Positions 52,013 through 63,245 are shown, counted from the first letter of the stretch. The stretch: DNA of 64,000 nucleotides from Flavobacteriales bacterium (GCA_020635495.1 JACJZQ010000003.1:1-64000); one strand, 5' to 3'. Made by a program: numbers and translations. The notes: generated by a model from the sequence alone, not told the origin.

Positions 52013-55000
52013 TTACTGCTGTTTGATAAGCTTCTGAACCGTCATTTGGTCATCAGCAAATATTCTGATGAAATAAACACCATCAGGCAATGCCGATAGG
52101 TTGTATTGCTTTCTCAGCGTTGTCACCTGACCTAGGTCAGAATCAATCCACACTTGCTTACCAACCATGTCGTACAGACCTACGGTCAGCTCAGCTTCTT
52201 TTTGCATTTCAACTTCAAGTGTAATCTCTCCGTTGTTCGGATTCGGGTAAACAACCACCTGACCATCGAAATTGGCTTCTTCAATTCCAACACAACAGCT
52301 CATTTCAAACACCTGTCCGCAGTCTTCACAACCTTCGTTGTCTACCACGCACACCCAGTAAACACCACTTGTGTCAGCCGTATAAGAGCCACTTGTTGCT
52401 CCTGGAATTGGGTTGCCGTTGTAGAACCACTGAAGGCTAGCAAAATCGCCTGCATTGGTACATGTAAGCATGTCGCCAGATTGAGACACCATCGGATTCG
52501 GATCCCAAACGGTGATGGAAATCGGGCTACCAACCATTGAACTATCGATACAACCATTTCCGTCAAGTACGAATACGTAGTAATCCCCCGTTTCAATAAC
52601 GTTGATCTCCTGAGTTGTAGAACCCGTGTTCCACAGATAAGAGAAGTATCCTGGACCAGCATCAAGTCCTACAGAACCTCCAACACAGAATTCTGTCGGG
52701 CCATCTGCAGTTACAGTAGGCGGTGTCTGCGGCTCATTCATCACCGTAACCACTTGCTGTTGTGCAGAACAACCGAATGAGTTGGTAACGACTAGAACTA
52801 CTGTGTCAGAACCGAACACGGTTGCAGTCTCAGTTGTAGAACCAGTACTCCAATCGTATCCGATGTATCCACCAGGAGCAGTAAGTGTAACTGAATCTCC
52901 AACGCAGAACTCAACCACGCCTCCAGGGGTAATTATCGGGGTAGGAATTGGAAGAACCGTCACACCGATCTGATCCATTCCCACACATCCGTTAGCATCA
53001 GTTACTGTAACCTCATAAACTCCTGTGGTGAGAACGTTGATGGTTTGTGTAGACTGATTGGTTGGAGACCATTCATACAAATTGAAGCCTGCACCTGCAT
53101 CCAATGTGATGGAGCAAACCGTGGTATCATTTCCAAGGTCAACCTCTGGTGCCTGAAGAACAGCATAATCGTCAGAGGCGGTAGTTTCGCAACCATTGAC
53201 CGCTGTATAAGTGTAGTCTACGTTAATCGCTCCTACCCCGGCTAGTTCTGGGAAGAAAAGGTCTCCAATGATCACATTTCCGTTATAATCTACCGTGTAA
53301 GAACCACCAGCAGGAGAACCACCGGTCAGCAACACAGGATCATCATTGGAACATGCACTCAAAGGCAGAGTAAGCGTTACAGCCGGAACAGGAATGACCT
53401 GATAGGTGAAGCTGTTACTTGTTGCTGTACAGTTGTTGGCATCCGTTCCAGTAGCTACCACTGTTTGACCATCGGCAATCGTGCTGGTAACAAATGGGTT
53501 GGTAGTACCAGCCGATATGGCGTCAACAAAAAATTCAAAGTTGTTTGTTCCTATTGAAGAAGCCGTAAACTCCAACTCTGTTCCATCACAGATAACAACA
53601 TCTGACGGACTTGCTGCCAGAGCGATGGAGAAACCTCCTGGATCGCTTAATGAAACGGCATCTGAGGCCTCACACCCGTTAGCATCCGTTACAGTAACTG
53701 CGTAGGCACCAGCTGCAAGGTTAACCGCATCAGGTGTTACCTGACCATTCGTCCACAGGTAAGTGAATGGCGTTGTTCCACCCAACGTGACCGTGTTTGC
53801 AAATCCATCTGTTGCAGCACAAGCTGTTGGGTTTTGGAATGCTGTAATACCGATCTGAACTTCAGGGTGCACCTCAAAAGTTACTGGCGTACTGGTTGCA
53901 GCACAGAGTTGCGTGTCTAGACCTGTTACGGCAATCACATCTCCATCCACCAACGAATCCGTTATGTATGGATTACTGTTTGAAACCTGAATTCCATTCA
54001 CATAGAACACGTAAGAGGTCGATCCAGAAGCAGTAAAGGTCACTGCATCTCCACCACAAATAGTAGTTGGAGTTGAAGCCGATATGGTTACCGGAGTTGA
54101 CCCTACATCACTTAGTGCAGCACAAGTTGAAGCAACACATCCTGCAGCATCCTCTACTTCAACACAGTAAAGTCCAGAGTTCAAGAATGCCAAGGTTGGC
54201 CCAGTTCCATTATTACTCCAAGTGTAAGTATAAGATGGTGTTCCACCAGAGGCTTCAGCTGTAATGGCTCCATCGGTAGCTCCACAAGAAGTCGGATCTG
54301 ACGTGTTTGTAATGGCAATAGTTGGACTAGGGTTCACATTCACTGTGATGATACCACTTTCAACATCACAAGAGTTGGCATCGGTTCCTACAACGGTCAC
54401 CTGTTGTCCGTCTGTAAGAGAAGAAGACACGAATACAGCTGTAGAGCTAGGTGCTCCTTGAGAAACGCCATCCACAAAGAACTCATAGGTCAATGCACCT
54501 GACGCGAAGAATGAAAGACTTTGACCAACGCAAATGGTTGTATCGGCATCATCAACAACCAAGCTTACTATAGGCCCTGGATTTACCGTTGGAATAATGA
54601 TATTAGAAGTAGCAGTACAGTTGTTGCCATCTGTTCCAGTGGCTACCACTGACTCTCCATCAATCAATCCAGTGGTTACGTATGGATTGGTTGTTCCAAC
54701 AGAAATTCCATCAATGTAGAATTCATAATCCACTGAGCCAGATGCAGTAAACGTTACACTCTCCCCTGCACATATCTCATTGTTTGGATCTTCAGAACTG
54801 GCCAAGGTTACAGGTTGAGCACCTGGATCATTCAATGCATATGTTTCCGTGCTAGAACAGCCATTTCCGTCAGTTACAGTAACCACGTACGGACCAGCTG
54901 CCAAACCTGAAATGTTTGCATCGGTCTGGCCGCTGCTCCAGCTATAAGAGTATGGAGGGAATCCAGCAGTTACTGAAGTAAGAATAGTACCATCTGCGTT

Positions 55001-56803
55001 AGCACAAGCAGATGGGTCTGAAACAGTTTCTGTAATTACAGGAACCTCATTCACTGTAAAGCTTAGACCTGGTGTTGTGTAAGAGCAGAAGTTGAAATCC
55101 GTACCAACCACGTATACGTTCTGACCATCTTGAAGTGCTGATGTAGTGAACGGGTTCTGCGTGCTAACTGGTGAACCATCAATGTAGAACTGGTACTGGA
55201 ATGCTCCAGAGGCAGTGAAAGTAACAGGATCACCTTCGCAGATAATTTGATCGCCATCACTGCTTGTAAGAGTAACAACAGATGCACCTGGATCGTTAAG
55301 TGAAACTGAAGAGAAATCAGAACAACCACTGGCGTCTGTTACGATCACCTCGTATGGGCCAGCAGCCAAACCTACTACCGTGCCTCCTGTGTTACCATTA
55401 CTCCATGCATACGTGTAAGGAGGCGTACCACCACTTGCCACCGCGGTAATTGTACCATCTGCCGAACCGCAAGCGCTCGGGCTTGTAATTCCGCTGAAAC
55501 CAACCGTTGGTGCAGCCGTTACGTTGATAACCACACTTGCGCAAGCTGTGTTGTTACACGGGCCTGATGCTCTAACGTAGTAGTTTGCCGTTGTTAATGG
55601 GTTAACAGTAATGGAAGTTCCAGCGCCAACCAACTGGCCACCACAACCTCCAACGTACCATAGCCACTGTGCGTTAGTTCCTAAAGAACCTCCGTTTACC
55701 GTCAATGTTACTGGCTCTCCAGCACAAACCGCAGTTGTACTGGCGGTTATCGAAGTTGGTGCTGTAGATTCTGTATCTACAATAACGTTGAAAGAACATT
55801 GGGCTGTGTTTCCCGCACCATCTACCGCTTGATAGGTAACCGCAGTTGTACCTGGAGTAAAAGTACCACCACTAGCTGGCCCACTAACAAGGTTAACCGT
55901 TGCTCCAGGACAGTTGTCGGAAGCAGTTGGCAGTACATAGTTTACAATAGGATCGCAACCAGCGAAAACAGTTCCTGGACAACTGATAGTTGGGTTTTGA
56001 GCATCAACAACCGTTACTGTAAAACTCTGAGTCGTTGTATTGCCGTATGGGTCTGCTGCTTGATAAGTAACGGTAGTGGTTCCAACTGGGAAAAGACTAC
56101 CGCTAGTAGGACCAGCAGTTTGAGTAACCGTAGCTGTACAAACGTCTGTAGCTGTAGGTGGTGTCCATGTAACAGTTGAAGTACATTGACCGGGGTCAGC
56201 ATTAACATTGATATTGCCTGGCACCGTTAAAACCGGTGCAGTGTTGTCAGGAGACGTTGTAATTGTTACTTCATAATAGTTAAGACAAAGTGGAGCGTTG
56301 GAACCATTATCTCCAGCATCCAAGTTCCAGAGCCCAAATGGTGATGTCCCGTTGTAGGCCCCCAAAGTACCATTATTGGGGTCGAAAATACCAGAAACCG
56401 GAGTTCCTCCCGGGTTACCACCACCGTCACTGAACGTGGTAACAACCGTGTTTATGGTAGCATTACCAGACCATGTACCAGGTATGGCAAGATTCTGCGT
56501 ACCGGATGGGCCATTGATTCTAAAACTTGTTTCACCATGGAATGATGGTCCGTTTGTTGGGTTTGCACAATCTCCAGCTGTTTTAGCCCATGAAATTGTC
56601 ACATCCACATCATTTATAACACAACCACTTGTAAAATCTCCAGCGTTAAAAGAGACGCTAGGAAGTGCAACTCCATAGTTACCAACTCCATCAATGGTTG
56701 TAGACCCAGGAGAGATGTAAGATTTGGTAACAGTTTGACCAAACGAAATACCAGTGAAGCAAATAAGGGCTATGAATAAAAGTCCTTTGTAAAGATTTTT
56801 CAT
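52013..56803 (-). CDS. Giant T9SS surface adhesin with HYR and SprB-type repeats (1596 residues)
   Basis: A signal peptide (LLFIALICFTGISFG) precedes an N-terminal P-domain-like beta module (~30-185: GCVINDVDVTISW, SPFGLWNLDAGDNG). HYR repeats follow (~190-345: CTSTVTWTPPTATDVCTATV, VTYQAADPYGNTTTQSFTV). Then ~4 composite units pair an SprB repeat (PSACGSADGTITAVASGGTP, YTYAWSNGNTGGTVVGLAAG) with an FTASG-YEFYIDG module. Late units give YLWNTGSTTQEI. The C-terminus is a T9SS domain (VVYPNPNNGEITLEVEMQKE). SprB-like proteins serve adhesion or gliding; which applies here is unknown. Its N-terminal module recurs in the next gene. Confidence 0.9.
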   Translation of the reverse strand: MKNLYKGLLFIALICFTGISFGQTVTKSYISPGSTTIDGVGNYGVALPSVSFNAGDFTSGCVINDVDVTISWAKTAGDCANPTNGPSFHGETSFRINGPSGTQNLAIPGTWSGNATINTVVTTFSDGGGNPGGTPVSGIFDPNNGTLGAYNGTSPFGLWNLDAGDNGSNAPLCLNYYEVTITTSPDNTAPVLTVPGNINVNADPGQCTSTVTWTPPTATDVCTATVTQTAGPTSGSLFPVGTTTVTYQAADPYGNTTTQSFTVTVVDAQNPTISCPGTVFAGCDPIVNYVLPTASDNCPGATVNLVSGPASGGTFTPGTTAVTYQAVDGAGNTAQCSFNVIVDTESTAPTSITASTTAVCAGEPVTLTVNGGSLGTNAQWLWYVGGCGGQLVGAGTSITVNPLTTANYYVRASGPCNNTACASVVINVTAAPTVGFSGITSPSACGSADGTITAVASGGTPPYTYAWSNGNTGGTVVGLAAGPYEVIVTDASGCSDFSSVSLNDPGASVVTLTSSDGDQIICEGDPVTFTASGAFQYQFYIDGSPVSTQNPFTTSALQDGQNVYVVGTDFNFCSYTTPGLSFTVNEVPVITETVSDPSACANADGTILTSVTAGFPPYSYSWSSGQTDANISGLAAGPYVVTVTDGNGCSSTETYALNDPGAQPVTLASSEDPNNEICAGESVTFTASGSVDYEFYIDGISVGTTNPYVTTGLIDGESVVATGTDGNNCTATSNIIIPTVNPGPIVSLVVDDADTTICVGQSLSFFASGALTYEFFVDGVSQGAPSSTAVFVSSSLTDGQQVTVVGTDANSCDVESGIITVNVNPSPTIAITNTSDPTSCGATDGAITAEASGGTPSYTYTWSNNGTGPTLAFLNSGLYCVEVEDAAGCVASTCAALSDVGSTPVTISASTPTTICGGDAVTFTASGSTSYVFYVNGIQVSNSNPYITDSLVDGDVIAVTGLDTQLCAATSTPVTFEVHPEVQIGITAFQNPTACAATDGFANTVTLGGTTPFTYLWTNGQVTPDAVNLAAGAYAVTVTDANGCEASDAVSLSDPGGFSIALAASPSDVVICDGTELEFTASSIGTNNFEFFVDAISAGTTNPFVTSTIADGQTVVATGTDANNCTATSNSFTYQVIPVPAVTLTLPLSACSNDDPVLLTGGSPAGGSYTVDYNGNVIIGDLFFPELAGVGAINVDYTYTAVNGCETTASDDYAVLQAPEVDLGNDTTVCSITLDAGAGFNLYEWSPTNQSTQTINVLTTGVYEVTVTDANGCVGMDQIGVTVLPIPTPIITPGGVVEFCVGDSVTLTAPGGYIGYDWSTGSTTETATVFGSDTVVLVVTNSFGCSAQQQVVTVMNEPQTPPTVTADGPTEFCVGGSVGLDAGPGYFSYLWNTGSTTQEINVIETGDYYVFVLDGNGCIDSSMVGSPISITVWDPNPMVSQSGDMLTCTNAGDFASLQWFYNGNPIPGATSGSYTADTSGVYWVCVVDNEGCEDCGQVFEMSCCVGIEEANFDGQVVVYPNPNNGEITLEVEMQKEAELTVGLYDMVGKQVWIDSDLGQVTTLRKQYNLSALPDGVYFIRIFADDQMTVQKLIKQQ

Positions 56804-56899
56804 CTTGAATGAATTCGGGGTTAGCGTGGCAAATAAACTGAATTTTAGAGGTACTAAAGTAAGATTTTTACATCAGCAGTGACTTGAGTCATAAAAATG

Positions 56900-56927
56900 A
56901 AAAGGCACTGGAAATTCCAGTGCCTTT
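56900..56927 (-). terminator. Intrinsic terminator of the 2097-residue adhesin gene
   Basis: AAAAGGCACTGG and CCAGTGCCTTTT form a 12-bp stem with GGAAATTCC at its apex. It lies 25 bp after the adhesin stop. Confidence 0.8.
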
Positions 56928-56951
56928 TCTGTAGTTATTCTATCAATCGAA

Positions 56952-59900
56952 CTACCTGCGAACCACCTGTTTCACCAGTATTCCGTCTTCTGTTTGAATT
57001 CTCACGAAGTATATCCCCGCACCTGCTCGACCCAGATCGAATCTATGTATCAATCCTGCCGTGTTAAAGTAGGTTGAAGATTCTCCTACAACTCTGCCTG
57101 TTACATCCAACAGTTGGAAGGAGGCATCCAGCGGTCTATCGAACGTGATATCAACGTTCAACATTCCATCTGTTGGGTTCGGATAAACCTCTACATCATA
57201 CAAATCTTCGAGGTCTGCAATTCCGGTAAATGTGAACTCAACGTAATTCGACTCAGCAATACATCCGTTCTCATCGACAATCTCGCAAGAATAAATTCCG
57301 CTTATTGATGGAACATACTGAGCGCTGTTGGCTCCAGGAATCATCACACCGTTCAAATACCATTGGTATTGATCGAATGGTCCGTTGCTAACAACCACTG
57401 TGTCTCCTTGTTGAACCGCAACAGGAATCGGGTTCCAAACCGTTACAGAAACTGCGTTGGCAGCCAGTGTACTGTCCAAACAACCATTGGCATCAACAAC
57501 TGTAACTCCATATTCTCCAGTTTGTGTAACAACAATGGATGGAGTTGTAGATCCGCTTGACCAAAGTATTGAATTGTACGGGCCAGGTACTACCGATAGA
57601 CTTACGCTACCGCCTTGGCAGAACTCTGTGTCGCCACTTGGAACAATGGAAGGAGAAGTAACTGAATTGACAATCACCTGAACCTCGTTCGAAGTTGCTT
57701 CGCAACCATTGTTCGGGTCTTCTACAACTACGGAATATGTGCCTGCTTCCCAAACTTCGATAGATGATGTCTGCTCAAAATTTGGAGACCAGACGTAGGA
57801 CGCAAAGTTGCTAGATGCGGAGAGCACAGTTGTGTCTCCTTCGCAAATGGATACCGGACCGGCAGGAGTAACAACTGCATTCGGCAACTGAAGAACAGCA
57901 ACAGATTCGTTGTCTCCGCCCTCGCAGCCGAATTGATCCCAAACCTGAACTTCATAGATTCCTGAAGTGGATACTGTAATGGTTTGAGTTTGCTCTCCAG
58001 AGTTCCAGAGATATTGGTTGTAACCTGCACCAGCATCTAGCGTAACGCTGTCTCCATTACAGAAGGTCAGTGGTCCATTAGAAACGATGGTTGGATCCAA
58101 AAGATCTGCAACCGTTACTGATATCGCATCAGAACCAACACATCCATTACCATCGGTTACATCCACGATGTAAACTCCAGTCGATGTAACATTAATGGTC
58201 TGGGTGATTTCAAATGTTGACCACGAGTAGTCTGCTCCAGCATTTCCAGCATCAAGGTTCAGAACAGAAGCGGTACAGATGGTGGTATCGTTACCAAGAT
58301 CAACCACTGGCAATGGATTAACTACCACCTGTATAGGTGCTGAAGTTCCAGAACAGCCTTGAGCCGTAGTAACGATCACGTTATAAGTTCCAGCAGAAGT
58401 AACAGTGGTTGTTTGACCGTTGGTATTGTTACTCCAGTTGTACACAGAGTAACCAGAGCCGGCATTCAGCACCAGGTCATCACCATCACAGATCTCAGAT
58501 ACGCCAGAAGGTGTGATCATCGGAAGCGGAACATCATTCACCGTTACCTGCTGCGTTTGCGAATTCACGCAACCGTTGCCGTCTGTGTAAGTGTAGGTAA
58601 CGCTGTGTAATCCAACACCAGCAGACACTGGACTGAACTGTGCACCGATAACTCCATCACCACTGAATACTCCACCGGCTGGTGAACCAGTAAGGTTTAC
58701 GCTAGATGCATCTTCGCAATACGATGCTGCCAAACCGCTGAACGATACAACAGGAAGTTCATTGACCACAACCAGTTGATCATCTGAGCTAGTACAGCCG
58801 AACGGGTCAGTATAGGTGTAATTGATGGTCCATGAACCAGAACCTGCATCCGAAGGCACAAAATCATCTCCGGTTATCCCTAGTCCACTGAACGTTCCTC
58901 CAGAAGGTGAGCCAGTTAAAGTGTAGGCATTTGCATCATCTTCACAGTACTCCGGGTCTAGACCAGAGAACGAAACAGATGGCAAACCATTCACATCAAC
59001 CGTTTGTGTTTCTGAATTGGTACAGCCGTTACCATCCGTGTAGGTGTATGTGATGAATATTGTACCGACACCAGCCACAGAAGGGACAAAACTGTTTCCA
59101 CTTATTCCTAACCCTGAGAATGTTCCGCCTGCTGGGCTTCCTGTAAGAGGAACCGGTGTTGTCTGATCAATACAATAAGAAGCGGCAAGACCACTGAATG
59201 ATACGGTTGGCAACGGATGGAAATCAACAACAGCATCATCAGAGTCTGTACAACCGTTGTTGTCTTCAGTCCAAGTAAATGTGTACTGACCAGTTGCATC
59301 TACCGTAACCGTTGCATCCGGGTCCGTGTCAGTTGGTGAGAACGTGGCTGTACCTGGTCCAGAGTAGGTCCAAACTCCATTTCCAACGCTCGGTGTAGCA
59401 TCAAGATCAAAATCAAGGTCGCACTCAGAACCTCCTGAGCCCGCATTGGCTACTGGCTGTTGATAGAAGTTCACGGTAATAGTTGCCGCATCGCTACACG
59501 GACCATTCACTTCTGTCCAAGTGAATGTGTAAGTACCATAAGCATCCACAGTAACATTGCCAGTCGCAGAATTTGCATTAGAGTAAGATGCATTTCCAGG
59601 ACCAGAAGCTGTCCATGTTCCTGTTCCGAAACTTGGAACCGCTGAGAAAGTAAATGTAAGATCGCACTCATCGCCACCTGAACCAGCATCGGCCACCGGC
59701 TGGTCATACAAGTTAACCAGAACATCATCCGAATCTGAACAAGAACCATTGGTTTCTGTCCAAGTGAATGTGTAAGCACCGGATTGAGATACCGTAACTA
59801 TGGCATTCGGATCCGTGTCGTCAGAGAAGTTGGCCGTTCCAGGACCTGACGATGTCCACAAACCAGAACCAACACTTGCCGTAGCCGTAAGGTCAAAGTC

Positions 59901-62900
59901 AAGATCACATTCGTTACCACCTGTACCCGCATCGGCCACAGGTTGCTCGTAGAAATTCACAGTAACAGAACGAGCATCACTACACGTGCCGTTCGTCTCT
60001 GTCCAAGTAAACTCATATGTACCGTAAGTATCAACAGTAATGTTAGTTACCGGTGAAGTTGAATTACTGAAGGTTGCTGTACCAGGACCAGAACTCTGAG
60101 TCCACTGCCCGCTTCCAACGCTTTGAATTGCTTGAGCAAGGAAAGTCAGGTCACATTCATCGCCTCCAAGTCCAGCATTGGCAACAGGCTGCTGATAGAA
60201 ATTAACTGTAACCGAAGCGGCATCAGAACAAGTACCGTTCGTTTCGGTCCATGTAAAAACATACGTGCCATAAGCAGATACCGAAACATCAGTAGCAGCA
60301 TTTATGTCACTTACAAACGTGGCTGTTCCGGGACCAGTGTACGTCCAAAGTCCAGTACCGGCTGAAGCAACTCCGTTCAGACTGAAATCAAGATCGCACT
60401 CATTACCGCCAACACCTGCGTTGGCTACTGGCTGCTCGTAGAAGCTTACAACTACGTTCTCAAAATCGGTACAGGTGCCATTTGTTTCCGTCCAAGTGAA
60501 AGTGTAGGTACCGTACTGGTCTACAGTTACGTTAGAAGTTGCGGAGGTACTGTTACTGAATACTGGTGTTCCCGGTCCGTTGAGAAGGGTCCAAGCTCCG
60601 TTACCAACGCTTGGAACAGCAGAGAATGTGAAATCAAGATCACACTCAGAACCACCTGAACCTGCATTTGCATTTGGTTGCTGATAGAAGTTGACAGTAA
60701 CCTGATCAACGGACACACAGTTACCGCTCACTTCGGTCCAAGTAAACGTATAAGTGCCATAGTTTGAAACCGTAACGGTTGAAGTAGGACTGTTAGGCGC
60801 ATTGAACGTTATCGCTCCTGGGCCAACACCGGTCCACGTTCCAACACCAACGGTAGGCACTGCGTTAAACGTGAAGTTCAGGTCGCATTCGTTACCACCC
60901 GATCCTGCATTGGCAACTGGAAGCTGATCGAATGTTACAGTAATGGATTCAGAATCAGTACAACCGTTATTATCTTCGGTCCAAGTCAATGTATATGAAC
61001 CGGGTGCATCTACCGTAACCGTGGCATTAGGATCATTTGCGGAAGGGCTGAAAGAAGCATTTCCTGGACCTTGACTTGTCCATGTACCTGTTCCCACACT
61101 TGGATTGGCTCCAAGGACAAAATCAAAATCACATTCAGCACCACCAAAACCAGCGTCAGCCACTGGAATATCATTGAATACTACCGTGATCTGTTCAGAA
61201 TCTGAACATTCTCCATTCACTTCCGTCCATTGGAAAACATAGCTGCCTGGAGCGGAAACCTGTACAATTGAGGTTGGGCTATTGATGTTGGAGAAGAATG
61301 GCAAACCGGGTCCACTTACAGTGGTCCAAGTGCCGATTCCAACCGAGGCCACAGCGGAGAACGTGAAGTCAAGGTCGCATTCAGAGCCACCTGAGCCTGC
61401 ATCGGCAACTGGCTGTGCATCAACACTTACTTGCTGCACATCAGAGTCGGTACAGTTGTTAAGGTCGGTATACTCATACGTAACATCGTAAGGACCAGTA
61501 GGACCAGCGGCTGAAGGACTGAATGTTCCAGAGCCTCCGCCTAGGTTGGTAACACCTGTTCCGAAGAACGTACCACCAGCTTGGTTACCGGTAAGGTTTA
61601 CTGTCGCGTCAGATTCGCAATAAACAGCATCAAGCCCTGTAAACGATACAATTGGAATAGGGGTAACTACAACGGATGCGGTACCTGTAAAACCTGAGGT
61701 TCGGGCACAGCCTGTTGCATCCTGAATGGAAACAAAACTATAGGTAACAGAGGTAGGTGGCGTTACGGTGTAGGTGCTACCTGTTACCACATTACTGACG
61801 TTGAAAACTGACACCCCATCTGTAATACTCACATTATAAGGTGGTGTTCCGTTACTTGATGAGAAATCGAACGTTATGACCGTCTGATCTCCTTGACAAA
61901 CTGGTGTAGCAGGTATTGTCATATCTCCGTTAGGAGCAGGATCTACCGTTACAGTAAACGAACAACTGGCTGTGTTTCCTGACCCGTCTATTGCCAAGTA
62001 GGACACAACCGTTGGACCAGAAGGAAATGGTAATCCACTCGGCAAACCACCTGAGAGCGATGTTGTAACACCAGCACAATTATCGGTTCCAACAGGTGGC
62101 GTGTAAGTGATAATGGAACCACAGTTTCCAAGAGTTGAGAAAACGTTGATGTTGGCAGGACACGTGATCTGTGGGTCTTCAATATCAAGCACCTCAACCA
62201 CGAAAGAACAATCTGCCGTATTGCCAGAAGCATCAGTAGCTGTGAAAGTGATAGTATTATCTCCAAAACTGAACGTGGACCCAGAGGTAGGCCCCCCACT
62301 TTGTGCCACCGTAGCTCCTGGGCAGTTATCTGCTGCTGTAGGTGCTGTAAAGGTCACGTTTGCAGAACAAGAGCCGAATGGCGCGTTCACGTCAAAGTTG
62401 GCAGGACAGTTAACGGTTGGGTTTTCTGTATCGTTAACTGTTACCGTGAAAGACTGGTTGGTTATATTGTTATAACTGTCTGTTGCCCTGTAAGTAACGG
62501 TAGTAGTACCAATTGGGAACAGCGAACCAGAAGCAAGACCAGCAGTTTGTAAAATCGTAACCCCGCAAAGGTCAGATGCCGTTGGGGCATTCCAAGATAC
62601 TACCGCGCCACATTGACCTGGATCATTATTTACCGTTGTGCTACTAGGAAAGGTTGTGAAAACCGGAGCCGTGTTATCCGGACTTGTAGTTATCGTAACA
62701 CTGTAAGCGCTAACACACAGAGGGTCGCCACCGCCATTATTGTCTCCCGCCCTAAGAGCCCAAGTACCAGTTACCGGATCACCATCAAAATTATTCAGGT
62801 TACCATCTGTCGGTCGGAAACTGCCTGCTTGAGGTGTACCACCAGCTACTGTAGGTAGCCCGCCAAAATCTTGATCGAAAATCGTAACAATTGCAGAGGC

Positions 62901-63245
62901 CATATTCCCGTCTCCTCCATAATAATTCGGTCTTACCAGAACCTCCTGACCTGTTGGGCCATCAAGTCGGAAGCTTGTTTCCTGATGTTGCGAGTTACCG
63001 AATTCCCCTACTCCACAACCACCTCGTGTCTTAACCCACGTAACCGATACCTGAACATCATTGATCAAACAACCTTGAGAGAAATCGCTTTGACTGAAAT
63101 TGACCGTAGGCAAACTACTGGCATAGTTGGGACCACCATCAATACTGACAGAGGTAGGGATATTCGCAGTTCTGGTTATGGTTTGAGAAAAAGATGCCGA
63201 AGCAACACCAAATACAATTAAGGCAAGGAGTAAAAGTCTTTTCAT
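56952..63245 (-). CDS. Giant T9SS surface adhesin with nine ~82-residue repeats (2097 residues)
   Basis: A signal peptide (LLLLALIVFGVASASFS) precedes the same P-domain-like module as its neighbour (GCLINDVQVSVTWVKT), then about three HYR repeats (CGAVVSWNAPTASDLCGVTI), a FSGL-type unit, and nine tandem repeats of ~82 residues starting PVANAGSGG-ECDLDF and ending YTFTWTETNGTCSD. Four VSFSGLAASYCIDQT-type units, about five SVYNWSNN-type units and a T9SS domain (EVYPNPTDGMLNVDITFDRP) complete it. Each repeat has one conserved Cys pair. It is surface-exposed; the ligand is unknown. The frame is intact over 6.3 kb, which argues that sequence quality is good here. Confidence 0.9.
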   Translation of the reverse strand: MKRLLLLALIVFGVASASFSQTITRTANIPTSVSIDGGPNYASSLPTVNFSQSDFSQGCLINDVQVSVTWVKTRGGCGVGEFGNSQHQETSFRLDGPTGQEVLVRPNYYGGDGNMASAIVTIFDQDFGGLPTVAGGTPQAGSFRPTDGNLNNFDGDPVTGTWALRAGDNNGGGDPLCVSAYSVTITTSPDNTAPVFTTFPSSTTVNNDPGQCGAVVSWNAPTASDLCGVTILQTAGLASGSLFPIGTTTVTYRATDSYNNITNQSFTVTVNDTENPTVNCPANFDVNAPFGSCSANVTFTAPTAADNCPGATVAQSGGPTSGSTFSFGDNTITFTATDASGNTADCSFVVEVLDIEDPQITCPANINVFSTLGNCGSIITYTPPVGTDNCAGVTTSLSGGLPSGLPFPSGPTVVSYLAIDGSGNTASCSFTVTVDPAPNGDMTIPATPVCQGDQTVITFDFSSSNGTPPYNVSITDGVSVFNVSNVVTGSTYTVTPPTSVTYSFVSIQDATGCARTSGFTGTASVVVTPIPIVSFTGLDAVYCESDATVNLTGNQAGGTFFGTGVTNLGGGSGTFSPSAAGPTGPYDVTYEYTDLNNCTDSDVQQVSVDAQPVADAGSGGSECDLDFTFSAVASVGIGTWTTVSGPGLPFFSNINSPTSIVQVSAPGSYVFQWTEVNGECSDSEQITVVFNDIPVADAGFGGAECDFDFVLGANPSVGTGTWTSQGPGNASFSPSANDPNATVTVDAPGSYTLTWTEDNNGCTDSESITVTFDQLPVANAGSGGNECDLNFTFNAVPTVGVGTWTGVGPGAITFNAPNSPTSTVTVSNYGTYTFTWTEVSGNCVSVDQVTVNFYQQPNANAGSGGSECDLDFTFSAVPSVGNGAWTLLNGPGTPVFSNSTSATSNVTVDQYGTYTFTWTETNGTCTDFENVVVSFYEQPVANAGVGGNECDLDFSLNGVASAGTGLWTYTGPGTATFVSDINAATDVSVSAYGTYVFTWTETNGTCSDAASVTVNFYQQPVANAGLGGDECDLTFLAQAIQSVGSGQWTQSSGPGTATFSNSTSPVTNITVDTYGTYEFTWTETNGTCSDARSVTVNFYEQPVADAGTGGNECDLDFDLTATASVGSGLWTSSGPGTANFSDDTDPNAIVTVSQSGAYTFTWTETNGSCSDSDDVLVNLYDQPVADAGSGGDECDLTFTFSAVPSFGTGTWTASGPGNASYSNANSATGNVTVDAYGTYTFTWTEVNGPCSDAATITVNFYQQPVANAGSGGSECDLDFDLDATPSVGNGVWTYSGPGTATFSPTDTDPDATVTVDATGQYTFTWTEDNNGCTDSDDAVVDFHPLPTVSFSGLAASYCIDQTTPVPLTGSPAGGTFSGLGISGNSFVPSVAGVGTIFITYTYTDGNGCTNSETQTVDVNGLPSVSFSGLDPEYCEDDANAYTLTGSPSGGTFSGLGITGDDFVPSDAGSGSWTINYTYTDPFGCTSSDDQLVVVNELPVVSFSGLAASYCEDASSVNLTGSPAGGVFSGDGVIGAQFSPVSAGVGLHSVTYTYTDGNGCVNSQTQQVTVNDVPLPMITPSGVSEICDGDDLVLNAGSGYSVYNWSNNTNGQTTTVTSAGTYNVIVTTAQGCSGTSAPIQVVVNPLPVVDLGNDTTICTASVLNLDAGNAGADYSWSTFEITQTINVTSTGVYIVDVTDGNGCVGSDAISVTVADLLDPTIVSNGPLTFCNGDSVTLDAGAGYNQYLWNSGEQTQTITVSTSGIYEVQVWDQFGCEGGDNESVAVLQLPNAVVTPAGPVSICEGDTTVLSASSNFASYVWSPNFEQTSSIEVWEAGTYSVVVEDPNNGCEATSNEVQVIVNSVTSPSIVPSGDTEFCQGGSVSLSVVPGPYNSILWSSGSTTPSIVVTQTGEYGVTVVDANGCLDSTLAANAVSVTVWNPIPVAVQQGDTVVVSNGPFDQYQWYLNGVMIPGANSAQYVPSISGIYSCEIVDENGCIAESNYVEFTFTGIADLEDLYDVEVYPNPTDGMLNVDITFDRPLDASFQLLDVTGRVVGESSTYFNTAGLIHRFDLGRAGAGIYFVRIQTEDGILVKQVVRR
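59225..61420 (-). repeat. Tandem ~245-bp repeat array inside the adhesin gene
   Basis: Nine direct repeats encode the G-GG-ECDLDF ... TFTWTE module. Copies are diverged at DNA level, so they are old, but still share enough to recombine and change repeat number. Confidence 0.85.
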
